55,290 nt of DNA from an uncultured Bacillota bacterium (GTDB lineage Bacteria; Bacillota_I; Bacilli_A; Erysipelotrichales; Erysipelotrichaceae). The stretch lies in contig CALFPO010000073.1 of NCBI GenBank assembly GCA_937919165.1, forward strand, positions 1 to 55,290. Reading direction: 5' to 3'. Numbering within the stretch: position 1 is the stretch's first letter; every line of letters starts with the position of its first letter. Positions 8,239 to 16,400 of this stretch are shown here, piece after piece. A program made the translations under genes and the position numbers. The notes beneath the pieces are model-generated. The model searched no databases, was not told the DNA's origin, and saw nothing but the letters and a program-made list of their open reading frames with translations.

Positions 8239-8755
8239 CAACACCTTCATCCACAAATACATATCATCATTGATAACGAAAGATGATATATGCGCTGACA
8301 TGACCTGCGGAAACGGCAACGATACGCTTTTTCTGCTTAAGAAGGCAAAGCTTGTCTATGCCTTCGACATCTCAGAAGAAGCTATAGAAAGCACCAGATC
8401 AAGAACCAAGGGCTTCCAGAATCTGATCCTTATCCATGACAGCCATGTCAATGCAGATATCCATATCAAAGATAGGCTTAAGCTGGCGATATTCAATCTT
8501 GGCTATCTTCCTTATGCCGAGAATCCTTCCATCACCAAAGCGAATGATACGCTTGTTGCCTTCAGGAAGACATATGAGCTTCTTGAGGACAATGGCTATC
8601 TTGTCATTACCTTCTATCTTGGCCATAAGGGAGGCAGGGATGAATACTATCTGCTAGATGACCATATAAAAAAGAATAGCCTCTTTGTCCAAGAACGCTA
8701 TTCTCAAGATAGAATCAATTCGCCTATTACCTATATCATCAAGAAAATCAGTTGA
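8231..8755 (+). CDS. mnmM: tRNA wobble-uridine methyltransferase MnmM (YtqB family)
   Basis: A 174-residue class I SAM-dependent methyltransferase. Motif I is DMTCGNGNDTLFL (about residues 26-38), the next strand ends VYAFDISEEAI, and the signature NLGYLPY of the YtqB/rRNA-methylase-like family (PF06962) is present. It is followed by FYLGHKGGRDE, also diagnostic. In Bacillus subtilis this enzyme methylates aminomethyl-thiouridine in tRNA anticodons. The start was chosen at 8231 (MNNNTFIHKY), overlapping the ytqA stop by 8 nt; the longer frame from 8207 lies inside ytqA. Its 3' end overlaps the convergent glycoside hydrolase gene by 8 nt. Confidence 0.85.
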   Translation: MNNNTFIHKYISSLITKDDICADMTCGNGNDTLFLLKKAKLVYAFDISEEAIESTRSRTKGFQNLILIHDSHVNADIHIKDRLKLAIFNLGYLPYAENPSITKANDTLVAFRKTYELLEDNGYLVITFYLGHKGGRDEYYLLDDHIKKNSLFVQERYSQDRINSPITYIIKKIS

Positions 8756-10400
8756 AGCATTCCAGATATAGCCAATAGCGGTTTATGTTAGATGAAGCTG
8801 ACCAGGTCATATAGCCATCAAAGACGTCGGCTTTTTTCAGTCCATCGATCTGAGCCGTAATGAAGTCAGGTCCATAGTATACATCATAGGCATCGGAGCT
8901 CTGAGCCATGATCCAGGTACGGCATTTGGCGGCATCATAGGTAACATCCTGAGCAAACTTTGTTGCTTTGCCCCATGCCTCCATCAGTTCTCCAGGATTT
9001 GCCCATGGCTCACTGATGCCGTAGGAATAATCTGAGAAATGGTCAGGATAAGGCATTGAGCTTATCGCATCCACAGTATTTGAGATAGCTGGCCAGAACT
9101 GTCCATAGTAGCTTACAAAACATGAGAGCGAATCTTTGTCGTTGCCGCTGATCTCTCCAAAGACATCAGCCGACACATAGGCATTGAGGCGATGCAGCTG
9201 CTCGCTGGCATAGCGCAGAAATTCCGTAACGGCTCGTACTCTGGTTTCCGCAAGGTCATTTCTGAGATCTACGCCCTCAACATCCTCAGGCAATCGCACA
9301 TAGTCAAACTGGATCTCGTCGAAGCCCATTTCCGTAACGGCTTCGCTTGCCAAGGCTACATTGTATTCCCACATCTTCCTCGAGAATATGCTTGGCCATT
9401 TGACCGAACCATAGCTGTATAGGCTTCCGTTATACATCAAGGCTTCACCTGGATTGTCAATGGCAAAGGCATCATCCTTGAAGGCCGTTATCCTGCCGAT
9501 CAGGTAGTATCCGGCTTCCTTTATTTTGGATACGCACTCCTTGTATGTATCATAGCTGTTAGGGATATTGGAAATGGAAGGTGCATACGAAAGAGCGGTT
9601 GGCGAATCATAGGCCAGCTGCGTATCGATATAGCAGTCTTTGATGTCCACCACAAAGGCATTTATGCCGCCTGACTCTCTTGCGATGTCAAGATAGCTGT
9701 CTACATCAGATATGGCTTCTGCATTGATGTATAATGCCTTTACGATATTCGGCATCACATTGCCATCAAGCACAGACACTTCCCTTGGATAATAGTCCAC
9801 AGATAGAGGACTTCCGCCTGCACCATAGTCGATATAGCTATATGTCGATGAGTCATAGGCAGTCTCATAATACTCTTTGGAAAGATACTCGCCCTTCATG
9901 TATCCAAGAGAATCCAGCTCATAGTAATCAACTTCGCCATTTTCCATCAGTTCATGATAACCGCTCACCTGATGAAGACTATTTTTCTCTGCCCAACCTG
10001 ATATCAGATAGGAATCGTACTCCTTGGTCAGGACACTGTTTCTAAGCGCATAGAGGCTTTCCTCTCTGACGCAATCATCACGATTTGTTTCCAGATATTC
10101 CTCTAGGACATAGAAGGTTCTGTTATCCATCTCAAAGATGCGGTATTCGATATCTTCGATTTCTTCCGTTCTGTTCTTTATGTCTACAAGCGTTCCTCTG
10201 CAGATGCTGGCATCATTGAAGTTCTCATCAAGGATAGGAACATCCCTGACATCATTCGCCAGGTAGTATGGGCTTGTCATATTGAGCTTCTTCTGCATAT
10301 AGAAGAAATATGCACCCATTGCTGCCACCATCAACGAAAGGATGACTGTACATGCGATTAGGACTCTTGTCTTGTTTCTTTTTCTTTTTCTTGTTGCCAT
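8748..10400 (-). CDS. Membrane-anchored putative glycoside hydrolase (DUF4015 family)
   Basis: A 550-residue protein with a basic N-terminus (MATRKRKRNKTR), one transmembrane anchor (about 13-33) and a large extracellular region. Residues from ~235 match the DUF4015 putative glycoside hydrolase TIM barrel. The first strand is VKALYINAEAIS with INAFVVDIKD, then YYLIGRITAFKDD, GFDEIQFDYVRLPED (carrying the conserved acidic residues) and a terminal DGYMTWSASSNINRY. The N-terminal ~200 residues have no recognised family. The enzyme likely acts on cell-surface or extracellular polysaccharide; the substrate is not known. The start lacks a Shine-Dalgarno sequence. TAGAAT with an upstream TGG (extended -10) ends 6 nt before the ATG, predicting a leaderless mRNA. 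Confidence 0.8.
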   Translation of the reverse strand: MATRKRKRNKTRVLIACTVILSLMVAAMGAYFFYMQKKLNMTSPYYLANDVRDVPILDENFNDASICRGTLVDIKNRTEEIEDIEYRIFEMDNRTFYVLEEYLETNRDDCVREESLYALRNSVLTKEYDSYLISGWAEKNSLHQVSGYHELMENGEVDYYELDSLGYMKGEYLSKEYYETAYDSSTYSYIDYGAGGSPLSVDYYPREVSVLDGNVMPNIVKALYINAEAISDVDSYLDIARESGGINAFVVDIKDCYIDTQLAYDSPTALSYAPSISNIPNSYDTYKECVSKIKEAGYYLIGRITAFKDDAFAIDNPGEALMYNGSLYSYGSVKWPSIFSRKMWEYNVALASEAVTEMGFDEIQFDYVRLPEDVEGVDLRNDLAETRVRAVTEFLRYASEQLHRLNAYVSADVFGEISGNDKDSLSCFVSYYGQFWPAISNTVDAISSMPYPDHFSDYSYGISEPWANPGELMEAWGKATKFAQDVTYDAAKCRTWIMAQSSDAYDVYYGPDFITAQIDGLKKADVFDGYMTWSASSNINRYWLYLECFN

Positions 10401-10421
10401 ATCTAAATTCTACCATGAGAA

Positions 10422-10550
10422 AAGCTCCGTATATGGAGCTTATCTTTTTCTAATTTAAGGGGATAAATATATACGATACAACTAATTTTGGGGGCATGTA
10501 TCGGCGAGGTCTCACCACCTTGCATATTCATAGTACAAAATAGTTGTATT
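10422..10550 (-). ncRNA. Candidate structured small RNA in a divergent intergenic region
   Basis: Not a known family that I recognise. An imperfect 14-bp inverted repeat, ATACAACTAATTTTG at 10476-10490 and CAAAATAGTTGTAT at 10536-10549, encloses a second hairpin (GCGAGG 10504-10509 with CCTTGC 10518-10523, loop TCTCACCA). On the minus strand this is followed 35 nt later by AAGCTCC / GGAGCTT (10441-10422) and TTTTC, a terminator-like hairpin. That hairpin ends just before the leaderless promoter of the glycoside hydrolase gene. A transcript from about 10550 to 10420 is therefore plausible. Alternatively the palindrome is an operator for the flanking divergent genes. Strand is inferred from the terminator-like end only. 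Confidence 0.35.
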
Positions 10551-10594
10551 TATAATATGTTTACAATGTGTAAAATTATGTGATTTGATTTGGA

Positions 10595-10600
10595 TATAAT
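10595..10600 (+). promoter_or_regulatory. -10 element giving a leaderless start at 10607
   Basis: A perfect TATAAT ends exactly 6 nt before the ATG at 10607, so the expected transcription start coincides with the start codon. No Shine-Dalgarno sequence is present. Confidence 0.55.
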
Positions 10601-10606
10601 TAATGT

Positions 10607-11449
10607 ATGGCAAAGAAGATTATCAGCGCTGCAATTGTCCTTCTATGCATCATAGGCTTATGCTTTGTGAATGCCTATAAGGCCAACACCAATCAGATAA
10701 TGGCAAGAAAGGAAACCCTTTCTTCAGCAAAGATCGATGATGATATCGATGGAAGCCTCATCTGCTTCTTCAGCGATCTCAAGTATGGCGCCTTCATCGA
10801 TAGGAATTTCGTCGATAAGACAATCAAAAGGATCAACACCTTCACACCAGATCTGGTGCTTTTCGGCGGTGATCTGATCGATGATGCCTTCTATGGAAAT
10901 CTTGATGAAGAAGACATCGAATATCTGAAAGCTGCCTTGAAGAGCATCGACAGCAAGTATGGCAAGTATGCTGTACTTGGCGATGTCGACATCAGGCATC
11001 AGGAGATTGCGGAAGATATCCTTGTTTCAGCAAACTTTGAGATCCTGAACAACGCCAACATCGGCATCAATATCGATTCAAACAGCAGCTTCAATATCGT
11101 CGGCATCGATGCCAGCTACTGCGGCTCTCCTGATCTTGAATCTTCTTTCTTTGGCATCAATGATGATACATACACCATTGCCGTTTCCCATTGTCCTGAT
11201 ATCTTCACTCCTAGTCTTTCATACAGCTATGACTATCTTCTTGCAGGACATTCATTGGGTGGCCAGGTCTATTTCCCTTTGATCTCATTGTTCCAGAGAG
11301 GTCCTGGATGCAACGAATACTTCAAAGGCAAGATCAGCAAGAACGGCAAGACCATGGACATCACCAACGGCTTAGGACGCATCAACAAGAACGCCAGATT
11401 CAATGCTGATGCCGAAATAGTTCTCTATATACTGAACAATAATCATTGA
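10607..11449 (+). CDS. Metallophosphoesterase-like membrane protein, catalytic site degraded
   Basis: A 280-residue protein with an N-terminal signal anchor (residues 4-24), related to the YkuE/YaeI branch of calcineurin-like phosphoesterases. Order and spacing of the motifs are kept but key ligands are changed. The usual SDLHxG is SDLKYG (57-61, His to Lys), GNHD is GDVD (125-128, Asn and His lost) and GHTHGGQ is GHSLGGQ (214-220, second His lost). GGDLID (87-92) and VSHCPD (192-197) are intact. It is probably inactive as a classical two-metal phosphoesterase or binds metal differently. The membrane anchor and the partner HAD gene downstream suggest cell-surface work. It is predicted to be transcribed leaderless. 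Confidence 0.7.
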   Translation: MAKKIISAAIVLLCIIGLCFVNAYKANTNQIMARKETLSSAKIDDDIDGSLICFFSDLKYGAFIDRNFVDKTIKRINTFTPDLVLFGGDLIDDAFYGNLDEEDIEYLKAALKSIDSKYGKYAVLGDVDIRHQEIAEDILVSANFEILNNANIGINIDSNSSFNIVGIDASYCGSPDLESSFFGINDDTYTIAVSHCPDIFTPSLSYSYDYLLAGHSLGGQVYFPLISLFQRGPGCNEYFKGKISKNGKTMDITNGLGRINKNARFNADAEIVLYILNNNH

Positions 11450-11459
11450 TAGAATTACC

Positions 11460-12524
11460 ATGAAAAACATGAACAACAAACATCATCTGAAAAGAATACT
11501 GATACCTTTATCGATCTTGGTCATCATTTTGATATGCGCTTGCATTGGGATACGCCATAAGAATAGAAATGAATTTGAATTCTGGAACGAATCCTCAATC
11601 GCGCTTGCCGAGCTATGCGATTACGTTCATGATGTGACAGATAAGTCGTCTCCTGACTATATACCAGAAAAGGATCGAATCGCGGTATTCGACATGGACG
11701 GTACGCTCTATGGCGAAAAGGCACCGATCTATATCGATTGGTGGATGCTGAAGTATCGTGCTTTGGATGATCCGCTCTATGATGCACCCGAAGATATCCG
11801 GAAAACTGCAGAAAAGATTGCGCTTGCAGCGCAGACCGGAGAGATTCCTGATGAACTGGAAACGGAACATGCGCAGGCAGCCGCAAAGGCGTTTGCAGGC
11901 ATGACGCTTGATGAGTATCGTCAGTATGCGACAGAGTTCATCTTGAAGGAAGCTGATGGCTTTGAAGGCCTTGCCTATGCAGAAGCATGGTATCTTCCTA
12001 TGCTGGAGATCGTCGATTATCTCAACGATAATGGTTTTGCCGTATACATCTGCAGCGGTACAGACCGATTCCTTTGCCGCATTCTCGCAGAAGGAATGGT
12101 CGACATTCCGGAAAAGCACATCATCGGCATGGATGTTCAGCTCGAAGCCAGCGGCCAGGATGGATGCGATGGCCTTGAGTATGCCTATACAGCACAGGAT
12201 AATGTCGTTCGTACAGATGAATTGCTTGTGAAGAACGTCAAAACAAATAAAGTCATACAGATTGCACAGGAAATTGGCCGTCAGCCCGTTCTTTCCTTTG
12301 GAAACAGCAGCGGCGACCAGAGCATGGCGATGTATGTTACCTCTAACAATCCTTACCGTTCAGCCGCATTCATGCTTATTGCAGACGATGAAGAACGCGA
12401 ATACGGCAACCAGGAAAAAGCCGCAGCAATGCGGGAAAAGTGGGAAAGCTTTGGCTGGAATGTGATTTCCATGAAAGATGATTTTCTCACAATATATGGC
12501 GATGACGTAAAGCGAATGCCATAA
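11460..12524 (+). CDS. Membrane-anchored HAD-family phosphatase
   Basis: A 354-residue protein with an N-terminal transmembrane anchor (about 12-30) and a haloacid dehalogenase-type phosphatase core. Motif I is VFDMDGTLYGE (76-86, nucleophile and acid Asp both present), motif II is VYICSGTDRF and motif IV is LSFGNSSGDQSM. The large insertion between motifs I and II forms a cap. It starts 10 nt after the metallophosphoesterase-like gene. A TGATAGAAT extended -10 sits 4 nt upstream of the first ATG, so the second ATG (11469) is a possible alternative start. Codon choice (GCG, GCA, ATT, AAA) differs from neighbours that favour GCC, ATC and AAG, suggesting acquisition from elsewhere. Substrate unknown. 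Confidence 0.75.
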   Translation: MKNMNNKHHLKRILIPLSILVIILICACIGIRHKNRNEFEFWNESSIALAELCDYVHDVTDKSSPDYIPEKDRIAVFDMDGTLYGEKAPIYIDWWMLKYRALDDPLYDAPEDIRKTAEKIALAAQTGEIPDELETEHAQAAAKAFAGMTLDEYRQYATEFILKEADGFEGLAYAEAWYLPMLEIVDYLNDNGFAVYICSGTDRFLCRILAEGMVDIPEKHIIGMDVQLEASGQDGCDGLEYAYTAQDNVVRTDELLVKNVKTNKVIQIAQEIGRQPVLSFGNSSGDQSMAMYVTSNNPYRSAAFMLIADDEEREYGNQEKAAAMREKWESFGWNVISMKDDFLTIYGDDVKRMP

Positions 12525-12540
12525 GCATCCGCTTTTTTTG
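12509..12540 (+). terminator. Intrinsic terminator overlapping the HAD gene stop
   Basis: AAGCGAATGC / GCATCCGCTT stem with one mismatch, then TTTTTTT. The TAA stop codon (12522-12524) lies in the loop. Confidence 0.8.
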
Positions 12541-12591
12541 TTTATTGTTTGAAGCTCTTTAATTTCTATTCATTCAGAGAAATAATCGTTC

Positions 12592-12723
12592 TTAAACCTC
12601 AACTGCTTTTCCAGAAATAATGCCATAGAAATCATTGCTGTCAATATCTGATAGTTTTCTTCTAATGGCACCAGCAGCATGGTGCTTTTCATCAATCGAT
12701 TCATCAGCAAATAGATATTTCAT
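12592..12723 (-). CDS. Unrecognised 43-residue reading frame in decayed region
   Basis: ATG at 12723 to TAA at 12592, encoding MKYLFADESIDEKHHAAGAI and then RRKLSDIDSNDFYGIISGKAVEV. Composition is protein-like (balanced, regular codon use) but I recognise no family and there is no ribosome-binding site. It may be the tail of a larger broken gene. Low certainty that it is expressed. Confidence 0.25.
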   Translation of the reverse strand: MKYLFADESIDEKHHAAGAIRRKLSDIDSNDFYGIISGKAVEV

Positions 12724-12909
12724 AAAATAGACGAAAGAAAAAAGTGAGAGCTCGCATCATTCTGCACATCCAGTATCAATCTGCCGGCCACTGTCACTTT
12801 CCGTTTTCAATATACCAAAACACAATAGAATTCCAATTGGATTTCATGAAAGCGAAGTAACTTTTGTTGGCTTGTTTACTATCTGTTTTTTATTAAACCG
12901 ATATTCTTA

Positions 12910-12942
12910 TACTTCGGGAATTCCAAGCCTAATACTGAACAT
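12910..12942 (-). pseudogene. Truncated RelE/ParE-like toxin start
   Basis: ATG at 12942 followed by codons for MFSIRLGIPEV and a stop. The opening resembles RelE-type toxins beginning with an MYxIRxGxPE pattern, and it starts 3 nt after the antitoxin-like stop, the usual spacing of such pairs. The rest of the toxin is missing. Confidence 0.35.
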
Positions 12943-12945
12943 GAA

Positions 12946-13168
12946 CTAATCTCCATATTCTGATAGATCAATCGCCTTTGAAGCTTTTCCCTTTTTGTAA
13001 TTCTCAACTGACTTGTCCATCATTTTCAAACTGTTTTCAAAGATGTCATTCGGATCAATTAGTACTCTAGGTTCCAATATAATAGTTCCATCTTTGTATT
13101 GCTTAACATGAAAGTATTCATAAAACGATTCTCTTAATGCTACTTTTTTTTGCTATCGATTTTTGCAT
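12946..13168 (-). pseudogene. Antitoxin-like gene interrupted by a one-base frameshift in A8
   Basis: From ATG 13168 the frame reads MQKSIAKK. After a run of eight A residues (13143-13151 region on the complementary strand) it must shift by one base to continue VALRESFYEYFHVKQYKDG, then TIILEPRVLIDPNDIFENSL and KMMDKSVENYKKGKASKAID before the stop at 12946. The C-terminal part looks like the antitoxin of a RelE-type pair. No in-frame start exists downstream of the A run, so as written the gene is broken. Seven instead of eight A would restore it, so a sequencing error or slippage is possible. Confidence 0.45.
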
Positions 13169-13205
13169 TGTAATCATCTATTATTTAAAAAGTTTTACTT
13201 TTATA

Positions 13206-13436
13206 TTAAAGCAGATAGAAATACATAAATGTCTTAATATCAAACTCTTCTATCGGGATATTCATATCAAGGAATATCCCTTTATTCTGGTCGAAGACGC
13301 GATAGCCAGCAATCCTTTCATCCAACATCTTCTCCAGCAGGATGAAGTTATCATAGAAGCTTAGCCTTCTATCCAGATAAGCCTCGACAATGCGACCAGT
13401 CTTTACGATCTTGAAACGCATAAGAATTCTATGCAT
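13206..13436 (-). CDS. YukD/EsaB-like ubiquitin-fold protein of the type VII locus
   Basis: A 76-residue protein, ATG at 13436, overlapping the EssC-like stop by 8 nt. The pattern fits the ubiquitin-like YukD/EsaB fold: an opening beta hairpin (RFKIVKTGRIVEAYLDRRLS), a helix (YDNFILLEKMLDE), YRVFDQNKGIFLDMN, then a PIEEFDIKTFMYFYLL ending like the YukD 'L.E..I..gd.l.l' tail. EsaB is a small cytosolic regulator of type VIIb secretion. Assignment rests on position plus fold pattern rather than strong sequence identity. It is the last gene of the operon. Confidence 0.55.
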   Translation of the reverse strand: MHRILMRFKIVKTGRIVEAYLDRRLSFYDNFILLEKMLDERIAGYRVFDQNKGIFLDMNIPIEEFDIKTFMYFYLL

Positions 13437-16400
13437 CGTCTAGACCCCTTAGCAGAATGTGTCTGCTTCCTTTGACAAGCAGCGCCTCATCTTCATCTAG
13501 ATCGTCCTTGCAGGAAGGAATGAATAGGCGCTGGCGATAGATGCCTGGCCCAAGCCAAAGCACCGCCCCATATTCCCCGCTTCCAAGCGCATGGTCATAG
13601 GCCATGATTGTGAAGGCATCGCCATAGGCTTTTCTATAGATCTCAATCCTATCGCTATCATATGATGTCACCAGCAGTTTCCCTTTATACGTCACTTCCT
13701 GCTTGAACTTCTTGTCATAGCCCAAAAGATATCCATCTTCATCAGATTTCGCTCTTATCGTTTCAGGGATATGCCTTATCATTTCTTCAAAGAGCGGTTC
13801 ACCTTCCTTAAGTTCCTCTTCCCTTATCGGCACAAAACATATTGGCTCTTCAGCAAGAAAGAATGATGTTCCTTTGTGGCGGCTGCGGCTGCCGAAAAGA
13901 TTGATCAGGTCATTGGCATCACTTGAATCGATAAGCAGACGATTATTGAAGCTGTTGATCAGCTTGAAGTTAAGCTGTGAATTTCTGCTTATGAATATCA
14001 GACTCAAGCTCAGACTTTCCCTTCGCCGGCATAGACGATAAAGAAGCTCAAGATATATCTCGTTGTAGGACAAAAGACAGGCAAGGTCTTCAATAAGAAG
14101 ACAGATGTCTTTGCCTTCGCCCTTCAGTAGCATATCCAGAAGATACATGATGTCCTCATCCTCTTCATACAATAGAGAATCGCTTACGCATGGCGCATGG
14201 TATCTTGTCTGACCGATGACGATTGTCTGTCTTCTGTTTTCGGAAAGGATGTTCATGAAGGCATTGATCTCATGATACCTTGATGAGCACACAAGAATGC
14301 TTTCAGATAGTCCATAGCTCAAGATTTCTCTCTTGCCTAGAATGTAATCATCCTTTTCGCCTAGCACGAATCTATCTTTTATTTCAAAATCCTTACGTGC
14401 CTTTCTTGAAGGCGGCATAAAATCAAGTTTCCTGATCTTATAGTCTTCTTTTTCGCAGACTTCTATTATCTTTTGAGAGAAATAGGATGCTTCGCTTGTG
14501 ATGATGCCATTCTCCCTAGTGATACTGGAACTTTCATGAAGGGTGTTCTTGAGAACAGACACTTTGAACGGGTCATTGCCGTTTATGTCATTCTTGGAAT
14601 ATATGCTTTGGCCTTTCTGCAAGGAACCATCCACCAATAGATAGAAGAGACCTGGCCTTTCCAGATAGGCAGCATCCTCGCTTTTGATGAGCTGCTTGGA
14701 GTCGTTCTCCTCCAGAACCTTCAAGGCAATCTTGAAGCGTGAGTTCGACCAGATCTCATCATCGACGCTGCCTGATGGCTTCTGGGTCGCCAGGATCAGA
14801 TGGATGCCGAGGCTCCTGCCGATTCTTGACAGCGATATCAGTTCCTTTATAAGTTCCGGTTCTTCCTTCTTGAGCTCCGCAAACTCATCGACCATGATGA
14901 TGAGATGACTGAGCTTTTCTTCGTTTGGACAATTGGATGCATAGTCATCAAGATTCATGATCGGCAGATTGTATCTGCCTGACATCTGCTTGAAGATGAG
15001 CTGTCTTCTTGTGCATTCATTGGCGATGGCGATGATCATCCTTTCAAAGACGTTGTCTTCAAGATTCGATATGGAAGCCACAATATGCGGAATGGCCTTG
15101 CCGCCATAGGAAAGCGATTCCCTTATGCCTCCACCCTTGTAGTCGATCAGGACAATGTTGAGATATTCTGGCGAATAGCGCAGGCACATCGACAGCAACA
15201 TCGAGATTATCAGTTCAGACTTGCCTGAGCCGGTATAGCCGCCGATCAGTCCATGAGGTCCCTGCTTGGTTTCGTGGAGGTCGAAATCAAGAATTTCGCC
15301 ATTGGCAAAGGCGAAGTTAGCCTTCAGGCTTCGTTCTTCATGGCTGTAGCTTCCTTTGATGTCGAAATCCTTGTAGACATCCATGAAGGCATATGTCCTA
15401 TCTAGCGAGGCAATGCTCCTCATTCTGCCAAGATAAGAGAAGTATTCCCTGAAATCGATCTCTTCCTCAATGTATTCAAATCTTTGCTTGATTGATGAAT
15501 AGAGATAGCCATAATTGTCGAAGCATTCTATCACCGCATCGCTGTTCTTGTAGAGATCGGCGATATCGCTTGAGAAATATATGATGTGGATCAACGGATT
15601 GGAGAACGCGAACGATGTATGGCTATACATCAGAAGAACCAGCGGTCTGTCATAGCGTCTCTGGTCAAGACATAGGAGATCGCTTTCGCTTTGCAGGCTC
15701 ATCCTTTCTCCATCAATGAAAAGATGAGGCAAGTCATAGGCCAGATCATAGATATCCTGGTCCTTGCTGAAGATAGCGATATGGATATCGTCATAATGAT
15801 GTTTATAGGAAAGCTCAAACAGGAAACGGTTGAAGAAGTAACGTTTCATGTTTCTTCTGCTGACGATGGTAATGATCTTCTTATCTTCAAGAGAGACGAA
15901 AAGCGGATAGCCTTTGATATCCTTGAGTTTCCTGCCGATCTCCATCAGTCTTCCATCGATCTCTTCATTTCCAGATGGTTCATATTCAATATCTCTTTCG
16001 ATGGATATCCTGCCGATGCTGATCGAAAGATAGTCGGTTGAATTCTTTGTGGCATAGAACATCCTTTCCTTGCATCCGATCAGAGAGAAGAAATGGGAGT
16101 TCTTGCTGTCGATGTATTCCTTGATATTCAGATCAAGCCGTCTTTCATATTCATCCAGATAATCCAGGTATTCCTTTTTGCTTCTTTCATATCCGATACG
16201 ACAGCTTCGGCATTCATATAGATGCATAGCCAACGGAAAGACTATTCCGGTGATGGCCATGCTTATGGGCATCAGAAAGAAAGCCAAGGAGACAAACCAT
16301 TCATCCTCCTCATCATAGCTGTTCATATAGTTGAGCAATGCCATGGCCGTCATCGAAAAGGACATGATGATATTCGGAAAAAGGCTGCGGAAAAACGGCA

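Larger units (their letters stand above)
12541..13205. other. Decayed AT-rich region between HAD gene and type VII locus
   Basis: A 665-bp stretch without an intact gene of normal length. Reading the minus strand gives coding-like fragments in several frames: an antitoxin-like gene, the first residues of a RelE-like toxin, short pieces without assignment (MKSNWNSIVFWYIENGK near 12840) and a 43-residue frame. It looks like a degraded toxin-antitoxin island. No insertion sequence or tRNA is seen. Confidence 0.5.
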
